A stretch of 64,000 bases of DNA from Phytophthora hibernalis (Eukaryota > Oomycota > Peronosporomycetes > Peronosporales > Peronosporaceae). A model generated the notes under the pieces. The model was not told the DNA's origin. It ran no database searches and saw nothing but the letters and a program-made list of their open reading frames with translations. Positions 8,919 through 20,907 of the stretch are shown one piece after another (position 1 is the first letter of the stretch; the number at the start of each line of letters is the position of its first letter). The translations under genes were made by a program, and so were the position numbers. The stretch is from contig JAAKBF010000003.1 of the NCBI GenBank assembly GCA_012656075.1, positions 248,001 through 312,000 on the forward strand, read 5' to 3'.

Positions 8919-11586
8919 TCACTTTTTCCACTTGCTGATGATAGAGTGGCTGGCCTCGGCCTGCTGACTCCAGCGACCAAAATCGAAGCGCGGTCTTGGA
9001 GGAGCACGGGGCTGTTCTTCAGCGTGCTGGCTCTGCACACCTCGGCGATAGTCATCCATGATGTCCAGGACTTCTTCGTCGACTTGATTCTGCGAGGTTG
9101 ACGCGCGTCGCTGACTCCATGGCACGCTCTGAGATGGAGGATCTTCACGGAGCTGTCTACACTGAGATTGGGAGTAGGCCTCGTCTTGCTGCTGGTTTCC
9201 GGACCGTGGCCGCTTGCCTGTGGATACCTGCCTCTCTTCTGTTCCAGGAATGTAGAGGTCTGCCGCAAACTCACCGTTAGTGTCGGCCTCAGCATATTCA
9301 TCGGCGGCCAACGGATAGCTCGTGACAGGAGCAGGTCTTTGCTGGGAATAGCTTGTTGGTTGGGATGCACTGGGCTGGGACTGACTGCTGTTTGCCGTGC
9401 TAAGCTCCGGCAGCATGAGGTAGTCGAGAACGAGCTTCTCCTGTAGTGCGTACTCCTCTTCTGGATTGTCAGAGAAGTTCGAGTGCAAAACGGACTCCGC
9501 CCCTCCCTCAAGCATGTCCGAGCAATTGTCCGTGGACTTGCTCACTTCCATGACAAAGACAGCAACCACAGCGTCCATGACCTCCACTTCTGAGTGGCAC
9601 ATTAAACGTGCATGGGCCTGCGCAATCCGCGTGAGGCTCTCAAGTAAGCGAATCGTTGTACGAGCAGCACTTCGACTGTCAGATGCGCGTTGCCGCTGGT
9701 AGTAACGCTGGAGAATTGACATCGCACCTCGGGTAAGTTGAGGTTGGTACTTATCCTTCACATGGCAGATATAAGCCTGCAGCTTTGGGATACTCCACTG
9801 CAACGGGTCCTCCTTTGATGCTGCGGTCCGTTTTTCAGAGTCGACTTCACCGAATGATGGCTCGCTTTCATCACGTTCGGCCTCTTCCTTGAGACTCGTA
9901 TTCGTGCCAACGGACTGCTTGAGGATGAAGGAAGACACGACTTGGTCCCAGCGTGAGTTCATGCGGTCCAGCAGCACGAGGATAAGGTCAAAACGACTCA
10001 GCAGCGGGCTGGCGATGCTGGTGTTCACGGATACGTCGGTCGTCGGGTCATATCGTCCCTTCGGGTTCGTCACGGCAAAAATGGTGGTGCGCGCGTTCAA
10101 CTTGCACACCAATCCAGCCTTTGCAACACTTAATGTCTGCTGCTCCATGGCCTCATGAATTGACGAGCGGTCATTGCTGCGGATGCTGCTGAACTCGTCA
10201 ATACAGCACACGCCACGGTCTGCTAGTACCAACGCGCCAGCCTCCAGCATCCACTCCCCGCCATCTTTAACGGCTGTGCAGGTCAACCCGGCACTTGTCG
10301 TGCCAATACCTGTCGTGAGCACCGAACGCGGGCTCAGCTCGGCTGTGAATCGCAGGAACTGCGATTTTCCTGTTCCTGGGTCGCCAATAAGAAGCATATG
10401 AGGCTCGCCACGCGTCTTCATGCCCGTCTCGTCAACGTACGAGACGCCGCCGATAACAGTAAGCGCCACCGCCAGCTTCACGATAAATAACCCGTACACT
10501 TTCGGGCAAATGCTGGCGACGATCTCGTTGCGTGCTCTCATCGGATTTCTTTTGTGTTTTGCCCAGAACTGAGCGAACTCCGCTCGTAGCTCTTCCGTGA
10601 CGAGCACATGCGATGTTGTTGCGTTCTTGATGCGGATGCTATTGGCCTTGATGGTCGTTTCCAGGTCGCAGCGCACTCCTCTCACACACGGTTTCCAGGT
10701 GCGCATAAGGATGCCCACAACCACCACCTGATCGCCTGCCTTCACTGAGTCCACGAGGTCGTCCTCCAGCACCACCAGAATGGACCGTGGAATAGACCCA
10801 ACGCCCAGCTTGGACGCCTGCTCCTGAATCTTGATTACCTGGTGGTCCGACACGACGCTGCTGTCCGCTCCTACCACGGGCATGAACTGCGTCGACTTGC
10901 ACGGCTTCTTGCCTCCACTGCTCGTGTCACCTGTGCTATCCGACGGACAGTTTTTCGGGACCTCCAGCACATTTCCCTGTTCAGGGTCTGACTTGACCAG
11001 GAACCGGTGTCCGCATCGACTGTTGCAGCACTGGTACTCCCTCTCCGTCTCCTGCATCTTGATCTACAGCCACACAACATCTCTATCAGCCTCAAAACTC
11101 TGCACCTCCAACCAATGCACGTACCATCCCCGTGCGCACCACAGTCCCTGCAATTTGTATTAATTGCTTAACATCATTAGACCTGATTGCACTGATTGCA
11201 GCTTTGCGTAGCGGTGGCACCGGCGGCAGGTTCTCCACGCGCACTTTGAGCTTTCGACGAGCTTTAAGTGGCACGGCCGGCTGTCCAACAACGGGTGTAG
11301 CGAGAGCTTGATGGAACAGCGGCAGCATCTGCTCTGGGTGTCGGAACAGCAGCGTTCCGAGCTGCGCGTTGAAGTCCAGTAGTCGTTGTGCACATACACG
11401 CTGGCTGAAGGCTAGAAGACCTGGTTCTGAGGCGTTAAAAGCCGCAGACGGAGCGCGTAAACGCGCGTGCAATTGATGGATGTCTGCGCTGTAGTAGCGG
11501 TGCAGGAAGCGGCCGAACGCCGCCTGGTACTCGGGCGCGAGACGCTCGAAGCGCGCGCCCGTGGCCTCGTCGTCGATCTCCGGCAT
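8919..11586 (-). CDS. MCM9: DNA helicase MCM9
   Basis: Two exons, 11586-11125 and 11063-8919, joined across a 61-bp GT-AG intron in phase 0, give about 868 residues. The N-terminal exon holds the MCM N domain; exon 2 opens with a zinc-ribbon start (CCNSRCGHRF). The AAA+ core shows Walker A GDPGTGKSQF, Walker B CIDEF, the GIGTTSAGLT pre-sensor segment and arginine finger SRFDL. GDPGTGKS, GTTSAG and the short C-terminal tail distinguish MCM9 from MCM2-7 and MCM8. With MCM8 it supports homologous recombination and fork repair in the nucleus. The acidic, Gln-rich tail ends in a WKK stop. I chose the ATG at 11586 (MPEIDDE); an upstream in-frame ATG at 11634 is possible. The reading frame is unbroken. 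Confidence 0.95.
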
Positions 11587-11672
11587 TGGTTGACACGAGT
11601 GTATACTGGGTGTATACTTGGAAACACTTGGCATTTGTAGGGAAGAGACATGGCTACATTTGATGCCTTCAA

Positions 11673-13000
11673 CTACAACAGGTCTTGCACCTCCTCCATG
11701 AACGCGTCGAACTCTTTAGACACGGAAGTTGCTGATGTGGGTGGAAGTGGAGCGGAGACAATTGACGGCATTGCAGGTCGAGGCGCGGGAACTGGACGTC
11801 GTGGAGCGGGGACAGGAGGTACAGCAGCGCTGGAGAGATGAGCTGAGGCCTTTCGTTGGATGCGGAGTGCAACGGGGACGAGAGATCGGAGTTGCGCTTG
11901 GCTTTCAGCGGCGCGTTCGGCAGCTTCTTCGTCCAATTCTTGGTCGTCAAAGTTGGGCTCGTCCGTGGTCGGGTATGGAGCGACGACGCTGTCATCCGCG
12001 TCTTGATCAGCCTCCGTCTCCTCTGTCGTCCTCGGATAAGGCGGGGGTGGCGGCATCATCGCACGTGGTTGTTGTGGCATCACTGCACCTGCTGTTTGAG
12101 CGTGCATAGGAGGCGGCGGAGGTGGCCGCAACGGAATCGCTCCACTGGGTAGCGGCGGTCTTGAAGGCACTTGATCGTGCCTGGCGGCGGAGGTCCTCGC
12201 GGTAACGGCGGCCGCTTACCAGGTCGTCTAGCCATCGCACGCGGCTGCATCGGCGCAGGAGGAGGACCCCTTCCTCCAAACTGCGGTGGTCCTCTCGGCG
12301 GAGACGGTGGTCCACGATGTCTCTGCTGCTGTCCTCCTTGTCTCGGTGGTGTAGAACCTGGAGGCGGCATCCCGCGATACCTCTGCGGCATTCCAGGAGG
12401 CGGTGCTCCGAACGGGTTCATCGTCGGATGGTAGTAGACCGAGTTCTGCAACAAAAGACACCAGTCAGTCTCCATCTTCACCTTCCAAAGCCTGCCAACT
12501 CTACCTCTGGGTTCTGGAACTTGTCTCTGTTTGCCTCCTTCAACTCCGTTGCACTCTACAAACAAGTACAACAACATCATCAGCTATGTACCTATCACCT
12601 TCTCTCTACAACAACTCACCATTGGAGGAGGCGGCGGCGCCTCCTGCTGCTTCTTACGCTCCTCGTCCTGCACCTGAATCAACAGTCAACAGTCCATACC
12701 TCGTCACTCACGACGTCTTTAACACCCGAAACTTCACATATCGTCGCGCACCTCCTTGTGCTTCTTCACCACCGCTCGCAGCGTCTCCTCCAGCTCCTGT
12801 TTGCGCTTGCGCGTGGGGCCGTCCGACGGGTTCCCAGTCACCTGTCGCTCCAACGCCTTGAGCTGCTCGCGGAGCTCCGTCGGGTCCATGGAGCTCAGCT
12901 TCGACTGCTTGTCCTTGTGCCTCTCCACTCGGTGCTTCTTGAGCTCCTTCTTCTTCTGCTCGCGCCGGAACGCCTCCATCGGGTTCAGCGACTTGGCCAT
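11673..13000 (-). CDS. WBP11-like proline-rich splicing factor
   Basis: Four minus-strand exons: 13000-12752, 12673-12620, 12555-12505 and 12445-11673, with three GT-AG introns of 59-78 bp that keep phase. The N terminus MAKSLNPMEAFRREQKKKEL matches the WBP11/Npw38BP N-terminal domain; a Lys/Arg-rich helix, the NSVYYHPTMNPFG box and long Pro-Gly-Arg tracts follow, and an acidic segment leads to the end. WBP11 proteins bind WW domains and pre-mRNA splicing machinery in nuclear speckles. Within exon 4 the frame changes once near 12170: one G:C pair appears missing (GCAC where GCACC is expected), as in neighbouring genes. It lies 86 bp upstream of MCM9 in the same direction. Assigned to the family with good confidence, orthology less surely. 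Confidence 0.87.
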
Positions 13001-13334
13001 GGTCTCGGATAGATAATGTATTGGCGACGATTTGTTGCGAAATAGTGACAGGAGGGAGAAGAGTGACATGATGAGTCGACCACCGAGATAGTGTAGCCAC
13101 TTCGTGTCCTTTACCGAGGAAGCAGATACGGTAAGATCATCTCCTTACCTGAATGAAAACACGTTCCTGACAACAAAGGGTGTCTTCTGGAGACTTTGTT
13201 TCTGTTCATTATCGATTCACGCATTCGACGCGAGCTCCAAACTGGACAAACGGGTGTTGTGTATTCTTATAAGTTTAGCAACGTCTGCACTTCGACATCA
13301 ATGGTGTCGTAGGTTCCGATGCCTAGGAGACTGT

Positions 13335-13776
13335 TTACACGGCGTGACGGCCGAGCATGAGTGCGGACTTGCAGTCGAGCGAGCAGCAGTCCGCATACTG
13401 CCGACTGAGACTTAGAGGCGAGAACTTGCGTTCGCACATTCGGCAGACCTTCCACTTGCTGCCCACGGCGCTGCTGCCGCCTGAACTGTCCGTCCATTGC
13501 TCGTGTTGGGCTCCTGAAGGTGTCCGAGCGAAGTGGTTACACTGCTGAGAAGAACCTGTGAAGCCTCTGCTAGCGCCCGCGAGCGCTACTGGACGGAGCT
13601 CGGTGGCCTCCATGGCCTTTTGGGATCGTTTCTTGGGTCGCAACCTCCGAAGCGAGAACTTGACGCCACCCACCGCGTCTTCTCCTGAAGCGAGCTCATG
13701 AGGTCGAGGCCCATTGTAGAGTGACTTGACTGGCTCAGCACAAATTGCAATGTGACAGTGCACACCCGATTGGGAT
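13335..13776 (-). CDS. Uncharacterised Cys-rich protein, 3' exon
   Basis: A minus-strand open frame of about 145 codons begins just after a TTCTTTCAG acceptor at 13777-13785 and ends with TGA/TAG-type stop at 13335. It is basic in the middle and carries near its end a WKVCRMCERKF segment followed by further cysteines (C-C...C), a possible small Zn site of CxxC type. No family recognised. If the acceptor is real, a 5' exon lies upstream, overlapping the plus-strand ORF at 13831; otherwise translation could start at an internal ATG at about 13613. It may also be the antisense of nothing at all; composition is my main support. Confidence 0.4.
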
Positions 13777-13830
13777 CTGAAAGAAGAAACGTGCGAGCTG
13801 CAGCTTGACTGGGTCTGTACTACCGCCGTT

Positions 13831-14172
13831 ATGGAGTTGGGTCATGTGGAACTTGTGGATCTCAATCACATCGAAAGATTAGACGGTTCGGTGGAGGACG
13901 ACGAGTTTGTGGACCTTGACGCGCTTTGCCCCCGCGACAATCAGCTGGGGCTTGACTCTCCATTCAAATTCGTGTTACTTGCAGCTTCGAGTGCGGCATC
14001 TGACAGCCGAATGTTCGAGGTCTTCAACATCAACGTCGAGTGTAATTTCGCGTCGAACAAACTGCAAAAGGGTGGTGCGGTGGTCACCACATTGCACGAA
14101 CGATCGATCGACAGTCCAATCGTGGCCTGCGAGAAGCATAACGCAAGCCGCCGGAACGACGAAAACCTGTGA
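13831..14172 (+). CDS. Uncharacterised ORF, 113 residues
   Basis: Begins at an ATG and reads MELGHVELVDLNHIERLDGS, acidic at first and mixed later, to a TGA at 14170-14172. The first 60 codons look coding in residue use. No motif is recognised and no splice partner is obvious downstream, where 14173-14623 holds only short frames. It may be a divergent partner or an alternative to the minus-strand exon at 13335-13776; probably only one of the two is real. Confidence 0.3.
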   Translation: MELGHVELVDLNHIERLDGSVEDDEFVDLDALCPRDNQLGLDSPFKFVLLAASSAASDSRMFEVFNINVECNFASNKLQKGGAVVTTLHERSIDSPIVACEKHNASRRNDENL

Positions 14173-14623
14173 CGAATGCACTCGTTTTCATTACGTTCAA
14201 GGTGGATACTATCCAGCATTGTTGGACGAACAAGCATCACCTCGATAATTGTGTCTCATTGCGTCGAAGAGCTGCGACCGGATCAATGTGCGTGCAGATG
14301 AAAGAAAGCTGAATCAACCAAGATACCGTACTCGTCAAAAGGAAGTCGCTCAAGCCGGACTTAAAACTATGTGGTGTAGGTCAAATGATCGTCATTCGAT
14401 CCCAACTCAACCAACGCAGTTTGAGTGCGAGTTTCAGGAACCGCAGCAAGACCGAGCTCCCAGTCAAGCTCACATGTCAAGTTGCCATTGTCAACTTCGT
14501 CCTGCACCGGCGTCCTGAGCGCACCGACTCTCTTTACCCTTCAGCCAATCTGCCGTCCGCGTCGAGGTGCCAATCTCGAGTCGTTATCATCCGCCCTAGG
14601 AATAGAGCTTGCCAGCCGACAGA

Positions 14624-16684
14624 ATGCATCTGACCAAAATATCGGAGACCTTCCTGAGGAGCGCTTCCTTTGCTGCATTTGTCTCGACAGTCGCCTTTCT
14701 CCTTCATCCTGCAGTCATGCCCATGGACATGTACATTAACGCCTTGGGCGCGCGTCCGCCCGCGCCCATCATGCTGCTGGACGAGGAGCAGCAGCGCATT
14801 CTGCGTGACGGCCAGCAGAACCAATCGACGGAACCGAGCGAAAGGCAGCAGTCGCTACCCCGGGACGGTTCTACCGGTAGCGGGTTATTCGTGCCACGAC
14901 ACCTCCGATGTTACCCATTCCTCAGCAGGTCCATGCCCAGGTAGCGCCGCCGCCCACGACCAACTACCTTCGAACCGACTTCACCACTGGTCGTCGGACG
15001 ACCACCACACCCTCAACGCAGAAGTCGCACGAGATCGGTGGCGACGGCATCCGCACCAACTTCACCACCAACCGCCAGAAATCCAATCCGGCGGCCGACT
15101 TCGTGAACGCCAACGCCCCGGACCGAGAGTCTCTGTCGCTTCCTACCGACTACGCCAATGTGGAACCCACGGCGTTGCCGTTCATTTCAGTACGGACCCT
15201 CCTCAGCATGAGGACCGACCGGACCCAACCAAGGGATTCCGAGGCAACGGCAGCAACTTGAAGCTATCGGTCCGGTACATGATCATTGGCGCCGTGGTGG
15301 GACTCGCTCTCGGTATCGTGTTCGCACACGTCGGCGTGTCCGACATTGCGGCTCAGTGGATCTCGCTACCCGGTGACCTGTTCCTGAGAGCGGTGAGAGC
15401 ATTGGTGGTACCCTACGTGTTCTGCTCCGTGGCGGTAGCTGTGGGTGACATTGTGTTTGTTGGAAAGTCTCGATCGTTGGGCTGCAGACGCTGAAGATTT
15501 TTGCCACGGGTTGGGTGGTCTCGACGTTGCTGGGGATCAGCGTGGCTTTGGTATTCCGCCCGCTTTTCCGACTCGAAAACAACTACGCGAGTCCGGATGC
15601 CAACGCTGTGGGCTTGACGTGTCCGAACGGTTTGATGCTGGAAATGATGAGTAACAACAGCGTGACCTGCTCCTCCAACGCGACAGAGCTGGTCGTGGAC
15701 AATGCATTCGTGCTTAACGACGTCAACCAGGTATTTGAGACGAACGGCGACGCGGTGATCACCGATTTGACCCTGAGTACGCAGCTGATCTCGACGCTGC
15801 AGTCTGTGGTGCCGGACAACATCTTCGCCTCGTTGGCAGATGGCGACCTGTTGGCGATCATCACCTTCGCCATGGTGTTGGGATCGATCGCTGGTCGAAG
15901 TTACTTTTCCAAGACTCGTCGCGTGAATTACCTTTATCTGGTGTTGCTGCAGTTGCGCAACACCTTCTTCTTGGCCATGGAGTGGGTGATCTGGATCACT
16001 CCTGTCGCAGTCGTCTCCACCATTTCCGGAGCTTTTGCTTCTAACCAGGCCGCTGTTAGCGAGTTGCCGAAGGTCTACATGTTCCTGGTGGCTTGCATCT
16101 CAGCCACGGCTCTCCAAATCCTGGTTGTGTACCCGTTCGTGATCTTCCTGCTCGCTCGATGCAACCCGTACGCGCACATGCACCACATGATCCGATCCTA
16201 CCTTTTCGCGTTCGGATCTTCTTCATCGCTGGCTACTGCTCCTGTTACTCTTGGCTGCGTCCAGAAGGCTCGCGTGTGCTCTCAGTCGATCGCCACATTT
16301 GTCGTCTCCATCGGTGTTGTAACGAACATGTCGGGCTCTGGATGGTACTACCCCATTGGTGTTATCTTCCTCGCCGAGTCGTCGGGCAATGGCGACGAGA
16401 TAACGTTTCTGCGTCTCGTGGCTATCTTTTTCCTCACCCTTGTAGCGTGCGCCGGCACCCCACCCGTGCCCAACGGCGGCATGGTGCTTATGTCCACCAT
16501 GTACAAGACCGTATTTGGCGTTAGCGCGTTGCCGTCTACGTGGGCACTCTATGTCGCCATGGATTTCTTTGCTGATCGACTCTCGACCATCTGCAACGTT
16601 AATGACGACATCATGGCTCTTAAGGTCATTGCTGAGAACACGGATGAGACCGTGGCGGGCGATCACCTCGGCCAGCGCAATTAG
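14624..16684 (+). CDS. Dicarboxylate/amino acid:cation symporter (DAACS/SLC1 family)
   Basis: From ATG 14624 about 210 residues of polar, Pro/Thr-rich cytosolic leader precede a typical SLC1 fold. Family landmarks: the first hydrophobic helix MIIGAVVGLALGIVFAHVGV at about 15280, the re-entrant loop SSSSLATAPVTLGC near 16215, the TM7 loop TNMSGSG near 16325, hairpin 2 AGTPPVPNGG near 16450 and the helix-8 aspartates in MDFFADRLSTICNVNDD near 16560. It should move a C4-dicarboxylate or acidic amino acid with Na+ or H+ across a membrane. In well-studied members the TM7 loop reads NMDGT; here D is S, hinting at changed cation coupling. The frame steps three times (near 14881-14940, near 15180-15235 and at 15466), each as if one base were lost; at 15466 GG reads G. 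Downstream of the last step the frame is open to the stop. Confidence 0.88.
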
Positions 16685-16696
16685 TACATGTACTAA
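16681..16696. terminator. 16-bp perfect palindrome at the stop codon
   Basis: TTAGTACATGTACTAA overlaps the TAG stop of the symporter. A palindrome placed exactly there could help 3'-end formation or be chance in an AT-rich stretch; no other evidence. Confidence 0.35.
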
Positions 16697-16729
16697 ATTA
16701 ATTTCGTTAAACATTGGAGTTTCTAATCT

Positions 16730-16839
16730 AAGTGCTGACCTTGGCAAAGATCTTGTCGAAGTCTCTACCTCTTCATTATTCTCGAAGTGCTGACCTTGGC
16801 AAAGATCTTGTCGAAGTCTCTACCTCTTCATTATTCTCG
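16730..16839. repeat. Perfect tandem duplication, 2 x 55 bp
   Basis: The unit at 16730-16784, beginning AAGTGCTGACCTTGGCAAAG, is repeated without a single difference at 16785-16839, about 45 bp after the symporter stop. Perfect identity means a recent event or an assembly duplication. Confidence 0.95.
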
Positions 16840-17336
16840 ATCTCTCGCTGTGTCAAAGAACGAGTGCATACTTCAAAGTACAGGTTGGTGATGTTGGGAC
16901 TAGGAGACACAGGCAGGTCCGTCGCTACAGTATCTGGTTCATAGACTATTTACAGATTAACCTGGCACACCTGATAGCATCCGTGGACAACGGCGTATCA
17001 GATATAGCAATACAAACCGATTTGGCAGTAGACAATAGCGATAGTCCACACTAAAACCACCACTTTATGCAAAACAGCAGGTAATAATCGTTACATGTAC
17101 ATGTACCATCTGGTACTACGGTACTAGATTTTGCTGCCCGAGCACCCTGAACTCGATGAAAAGCTGCTGAAAGACCTTTGGAAGCTACAGCTACGAGTGC
17201 CCGAGGACATTTGTCTCAGCCTAGAAGAAAACTACTCAGACATCCCTTACGAACTACTTTAACCCCGGCTAGGTATTAATAGTATCAAATTTGGCTATCA
17301 GATTTCTTGACCCCGTCCAGCAGGTGCGTCAGCTGC
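16840..17336. other. No gene recognised
   Basis: About 500 bases between the 55-bp tandem repeat and the 3' end of the LINE. It contains short TACATGTAC-type palindromes near 17090-17130 but no coding signal. Part of it may be the LINE 3' untranslated region. Confidence 0.5.
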
Positions 17337-17826
17337 CCAGCCTGATCCGCGCGTATATCGAGCTTTTCCTGCTATCCATTGCCAGATTCGCCAGCCAATC
17401 GGCCGCTTTGTTTTGCGCCCGCTAGTGGTGTTGCCAGCGACCCACCTCGCACTCGTCCGCTAGACGCCTCGTCTTTAGATACCAGTGAACCAGTTTCTTG
17501 GCCTTCGGCACCTTCCTGTTCTTCATCATGCTCAAGATGAGCGCGCTGTCGCCCACGACGTGCATTCCTGTCCATCCTTTTGCCGCCGCATGCGACAGCA
17601 GCCGGTGTAGACCCACCATCTCCGCTAAGTTGTTGGTGGTAGCACGGTTGCTAAGCGCCGTCGCAGCCGCCCAGATAATCTCTGCTCTACCATGATTCCT
17701 GGCCAATATAACGCTGCCGCTACCGCCGGGGCCAGGATTGCCTCTAGAATTGCCTTTAGTACCCCAGCAAAGAAGCCGATGCGCCGCGTCCCACCCCAAC
17801 CGATCTCTCCTGCATCTCAGCATCAC
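17337..17826 (-). pseudogene. LINE RNase H domain (broken)
   Basis: After a GNPGPGGSGSVI segment near 17740 come NNLAEMVGLHRLL (with the catalytic glutamate), VVGDSALIL (catalytic aspartate) and, after an in-frame TAG at about 17423, NKAADWLANLAMD. These are the four-acid RNase H motifs found at the end of many plant and oomycete LINE polyproteins. The nonsense codon sits where tryptophan is usual. Confidence 0.82.
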
Positions 17827-18254
17827 TTCTCCACTTTCTCGTTATCTCCTTGGCCACGCACCATCGATTAAATGATATCCTGGTCAGTGGAAAAACCTCA
17901 GCTTAAATATCTCACCTGCTTCTCGGGGCATCGTGTTCAGACCCGCCAGCGCTACCGTAAGAGTTCGCTTTTTCCTCCCATCAGGATGCTGGCGATTCAC
18001 ATTCCAGCGCCATATCGCCGTCAGCGTGATCGCAACTCCCATAGCCCACATGTGATTAGCCACGTCGTACGAGTGTTCCCACACATCCGAGTCTTGCTCC
18101 TTGCCCCAGTTCACTAGCCACCTAGGCAGCCTATGTATCTTGAAACTGAAGATGTCGATAATCACATCTGTGCCCTCCGCTCCACATCTCTCCATCCTTC
18201 CTCACAGTCTCCGCAGCACTCTCCATTGACCCTTGGATTCTGGGAACTGCCACG

Positions 18255-19295
18255 CTAGATGAGCTGTACCTCCCTCTCTCTCGTTTCGCATTCCGCTCTA
18301 GCACATGTATATCCATTCTTATCCCTCCTCCATAGCCTCAGCCTGTTGAACTTCAGCTTCAGCACATTTTGATCTTGATAAGGCGTGACACCTTCAAGAC
18401 CGTGAATTGTGCTCCAACGGAGACAGGCGAGTGCCCCGGCCACCGCCTTGTCACTCGTTCGCCAACTCTGCTTGACCACTTCTTCCGCACTGCTGTCTTT
18501 CGTCCTTCGTCTTGTGGCGATGAGTGTCTTGTACTGCATGCGCGAGTGTTTCCACCTCCGCTTTCCCGCCCAGATGAGCAGCATTCTCGTCAGTCTTGGG
18601 TGTGGCGTCGACCAGACTGTGTTTAATGACACGTCCAGCACGCATGAGACCGCCAATTCCACGAACTCCGTGTCAGCCCTCTCTACCCGTCTAGTAACCG
18701 CACCCCATGTGGGCTGGATCTCACCTTCGTTGCCACACACGTCGAAAATGTGGTGCTTGTCCACTGCTCCATGGTGGACCCGGATCATCTCTTCCTCCTT
18801 GCTGGCGAAAGTGATTTCAGGGTAGTTTGCAACCACATTGAGGCACCACTCTCGGTAAAGGTGCGCATCATTGCTTGTCAACGGTAAACTCTTCTCCACT
18901 GGGGTGAAAGTGATCACTCCACTCCTCTCATGAGCCCAAGTGGCTACATCCTCCAGCCTTGAGTCCCCTCCCTCTCTGCGCAGACTCCTGCAGTCACCTG
19001 CTTTCTTTGCCGAGTCAGCATCATCCAGCCAGTCCAGATTGTTCAGTCCGATCCTCGACAGAGCTGGGTACAGCAATTCTCCTCTTTGCTCAGCCCTACG
19101 CCTCCTCGCCTTGATCAAAGCCTGCAACGCCATTCCCTCCGCTGATATCGTCAGTCCCAGACTTCCCCACTTCGTCGTAATTCCGTTGGGGAACCTCAGC
19201 ACCGCCCTGAGTCCCCTCACTCTTCCAGCCATCACTAACTGGTCTGTATTTTCTTCTGCAAAGCTCTCTCGGCCCACGGTCGCCCCGTGGTCCAC
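18255..19295 (-). pseudogene. LINE ORF2 region between RT and RNase H
   Basis: An open frame of 346 codons on the minus strand lies between RT and RNase H and continues the same polyprotein. It has no catalytic motif; such linker regions in LINE ORF2 are poorly conserved. Listed because it is long and could be mistaken for a host gene. Confidence 0.65.
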
Positions 19296-19721
19296 ATTGA
19301 GCCCACAAATTTGGCCGGATTCTACTGGTTGTTTGGCACTATGTGCGTCGCGTCTCCTCCAGCCTTCTTGATCAGGATGTCTCCACCACCTGCATACTCC
19401 TGGTCGTAGTTACCGCCCACTGTTCTACCACTTGCGCACTCAAGGCTGTCAATTCGACCGCAATATTCAGCACTCCCAGGCCTCCCTCCGTCCGCTTTTG
19501 CTCCACTACTGCTGCCTGCACCCATCCCGACGCTGCAGTCGCCGGCTCTGCAAAGAATGAATTCCAGATGAAGTTGCGAATGCGCTGATCCGCTGTCCGC
19601 ACTAGTTCTTCCGTGGGCCACGCGTGACGTGCCACATATAGCAGCTTCGGGATGATCACAGCCGCAGCAATCGCCGCACTTTGGGCAACGGTGTTCGTCT
19701 TGATTTCCGCCAGCGCGATCC

Positions 19722-20907
19722 TCACTCTGAGAGGCCCAAAGCTTTGGTCCACGCTTCCTCCGTGACATCGCCTTCACCTGCCAAGTGTCCTAAGTACCTC
19801 GTACTCTTGGTGACCTCCACCACGCTGTCTAGCTGACTACTCTCCACCGTTGTTGTCTCCTCTGCTCCGATTCGTGTACCTAACCTAAATGCAGCCGACT
19901 TCGCCCCGTTCAGCTTTAGACCTGAACAGGCAGAGAAGCGAGCCACTGCCGTAATCGTCGGTCTCTGCATTTGGCTACTGGCAATGTAAAACGTAGTGTC
20001 GTCCGCGTATCCAGCCACCTTCAGCTGTGACTCCGGCCGATTATTGTCCAGCAAGATGCCCTTGATGGCGGTATCACTCTCGATCTCGTCATAGAGCAGA
20101 TCTACAGCTAGAATGAAGAGCAGTGGCACCAGCGGGCAGCCCTGCCGTATGCCCTTGGTCACTCTGCCCTCGATAACTGTCCATTTGCCATAAATCGAAC
20201 CGTCGTATTGGTATGTGTTGCAGCTATGATCTCACAAAACTTCGGCGGTAGTCCCTTCCTCCTATGCACTTCCAACAGGAAGTCCCGATCCAAGGCGTCA
20301 TAGGCCTTAGCTAAGTCCAGAAGTAGAACCTGCGCATCAGTCAGCTCCAATCCTGCCTTACATGCTGCCTTAGCCGCCTCATAGAGATCCAATACTTCAT
20401 GTATCGTTCGTTTTTCGGGGTACGAATCCACACTGTGTGTTGTGCACCAGTTTAGTTATGTGCCGCCGCATTCCCAAGCCAAAATCCTAGTGAAAATCTT
20501 GTAGTCCGAGTTTAAAAGCGCAATGGGTCGGTATTTCATCGGGTTACTTTTGTATCCACCCTTGCTGATGCTGAAGATGAACGCCTCTACAAAAGAAGAC
20601 GGCGTCAATCCAGTGTCCATACTATCATTCAGGATGCGCGTGATAATTGGCACTATGTTGTCGCTGTTGTCTTCGTAAAGTTCATTGCCCAGGTCATCAG
20701 GCCCGCAGGCCTTACCGCGCTTACCTTTCCTGATCGCTCTCCCCACCTGATCTCCATGTCAATATCGCTGAGATCCACAGTGGTCCATCTAGTCTCAATA
20801 GACACCTTGTCGCCCTCTGCTCCACGGAAAATAGGTTCCCAACAGTCCGCTAAAATATCCGCTTTCTCATGCTGACTTCGTTGGGTGGTGTCGCCAGCTT
20901 GGGTCAA
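19722..20907 (-). pseudogene. LINE reverse transcriptase (broken)
   Basis: RT blocks occur in order on the minus strand: KGKRGKACGPDDLGNELY (about 20715), SISKGGYKSNPMKYRPIALL (about 20545), LLLDLAKAYDALDRDFL (about 20310, block A with both aspartates), QGCPLVPLLFILAVDLLY (about 20130, block B) and the active site GYADDT (about 20010, block C). Each block is intact but they lie in different frames with stops between. The GCxLxPLLF and YADD forms are those of LINE RTs, not LTR elements. Confidence 0.9.

Noticed and set aside
11729..12434. Plus-strand Gly/Arg-rich frames opposite the WBP11-like gene
   Set aside because: They mirror the Pro-rich codons of the minus-strand gene; the minus strand has splice sites and family motifs.
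14670..15494. Separate 274-codon gene overlapping the symporter
   Set aside because: Only its last part carries transporter motifs; the rest is a shadow frame. It is one of three pieces of the same gene separated by one-base slips.
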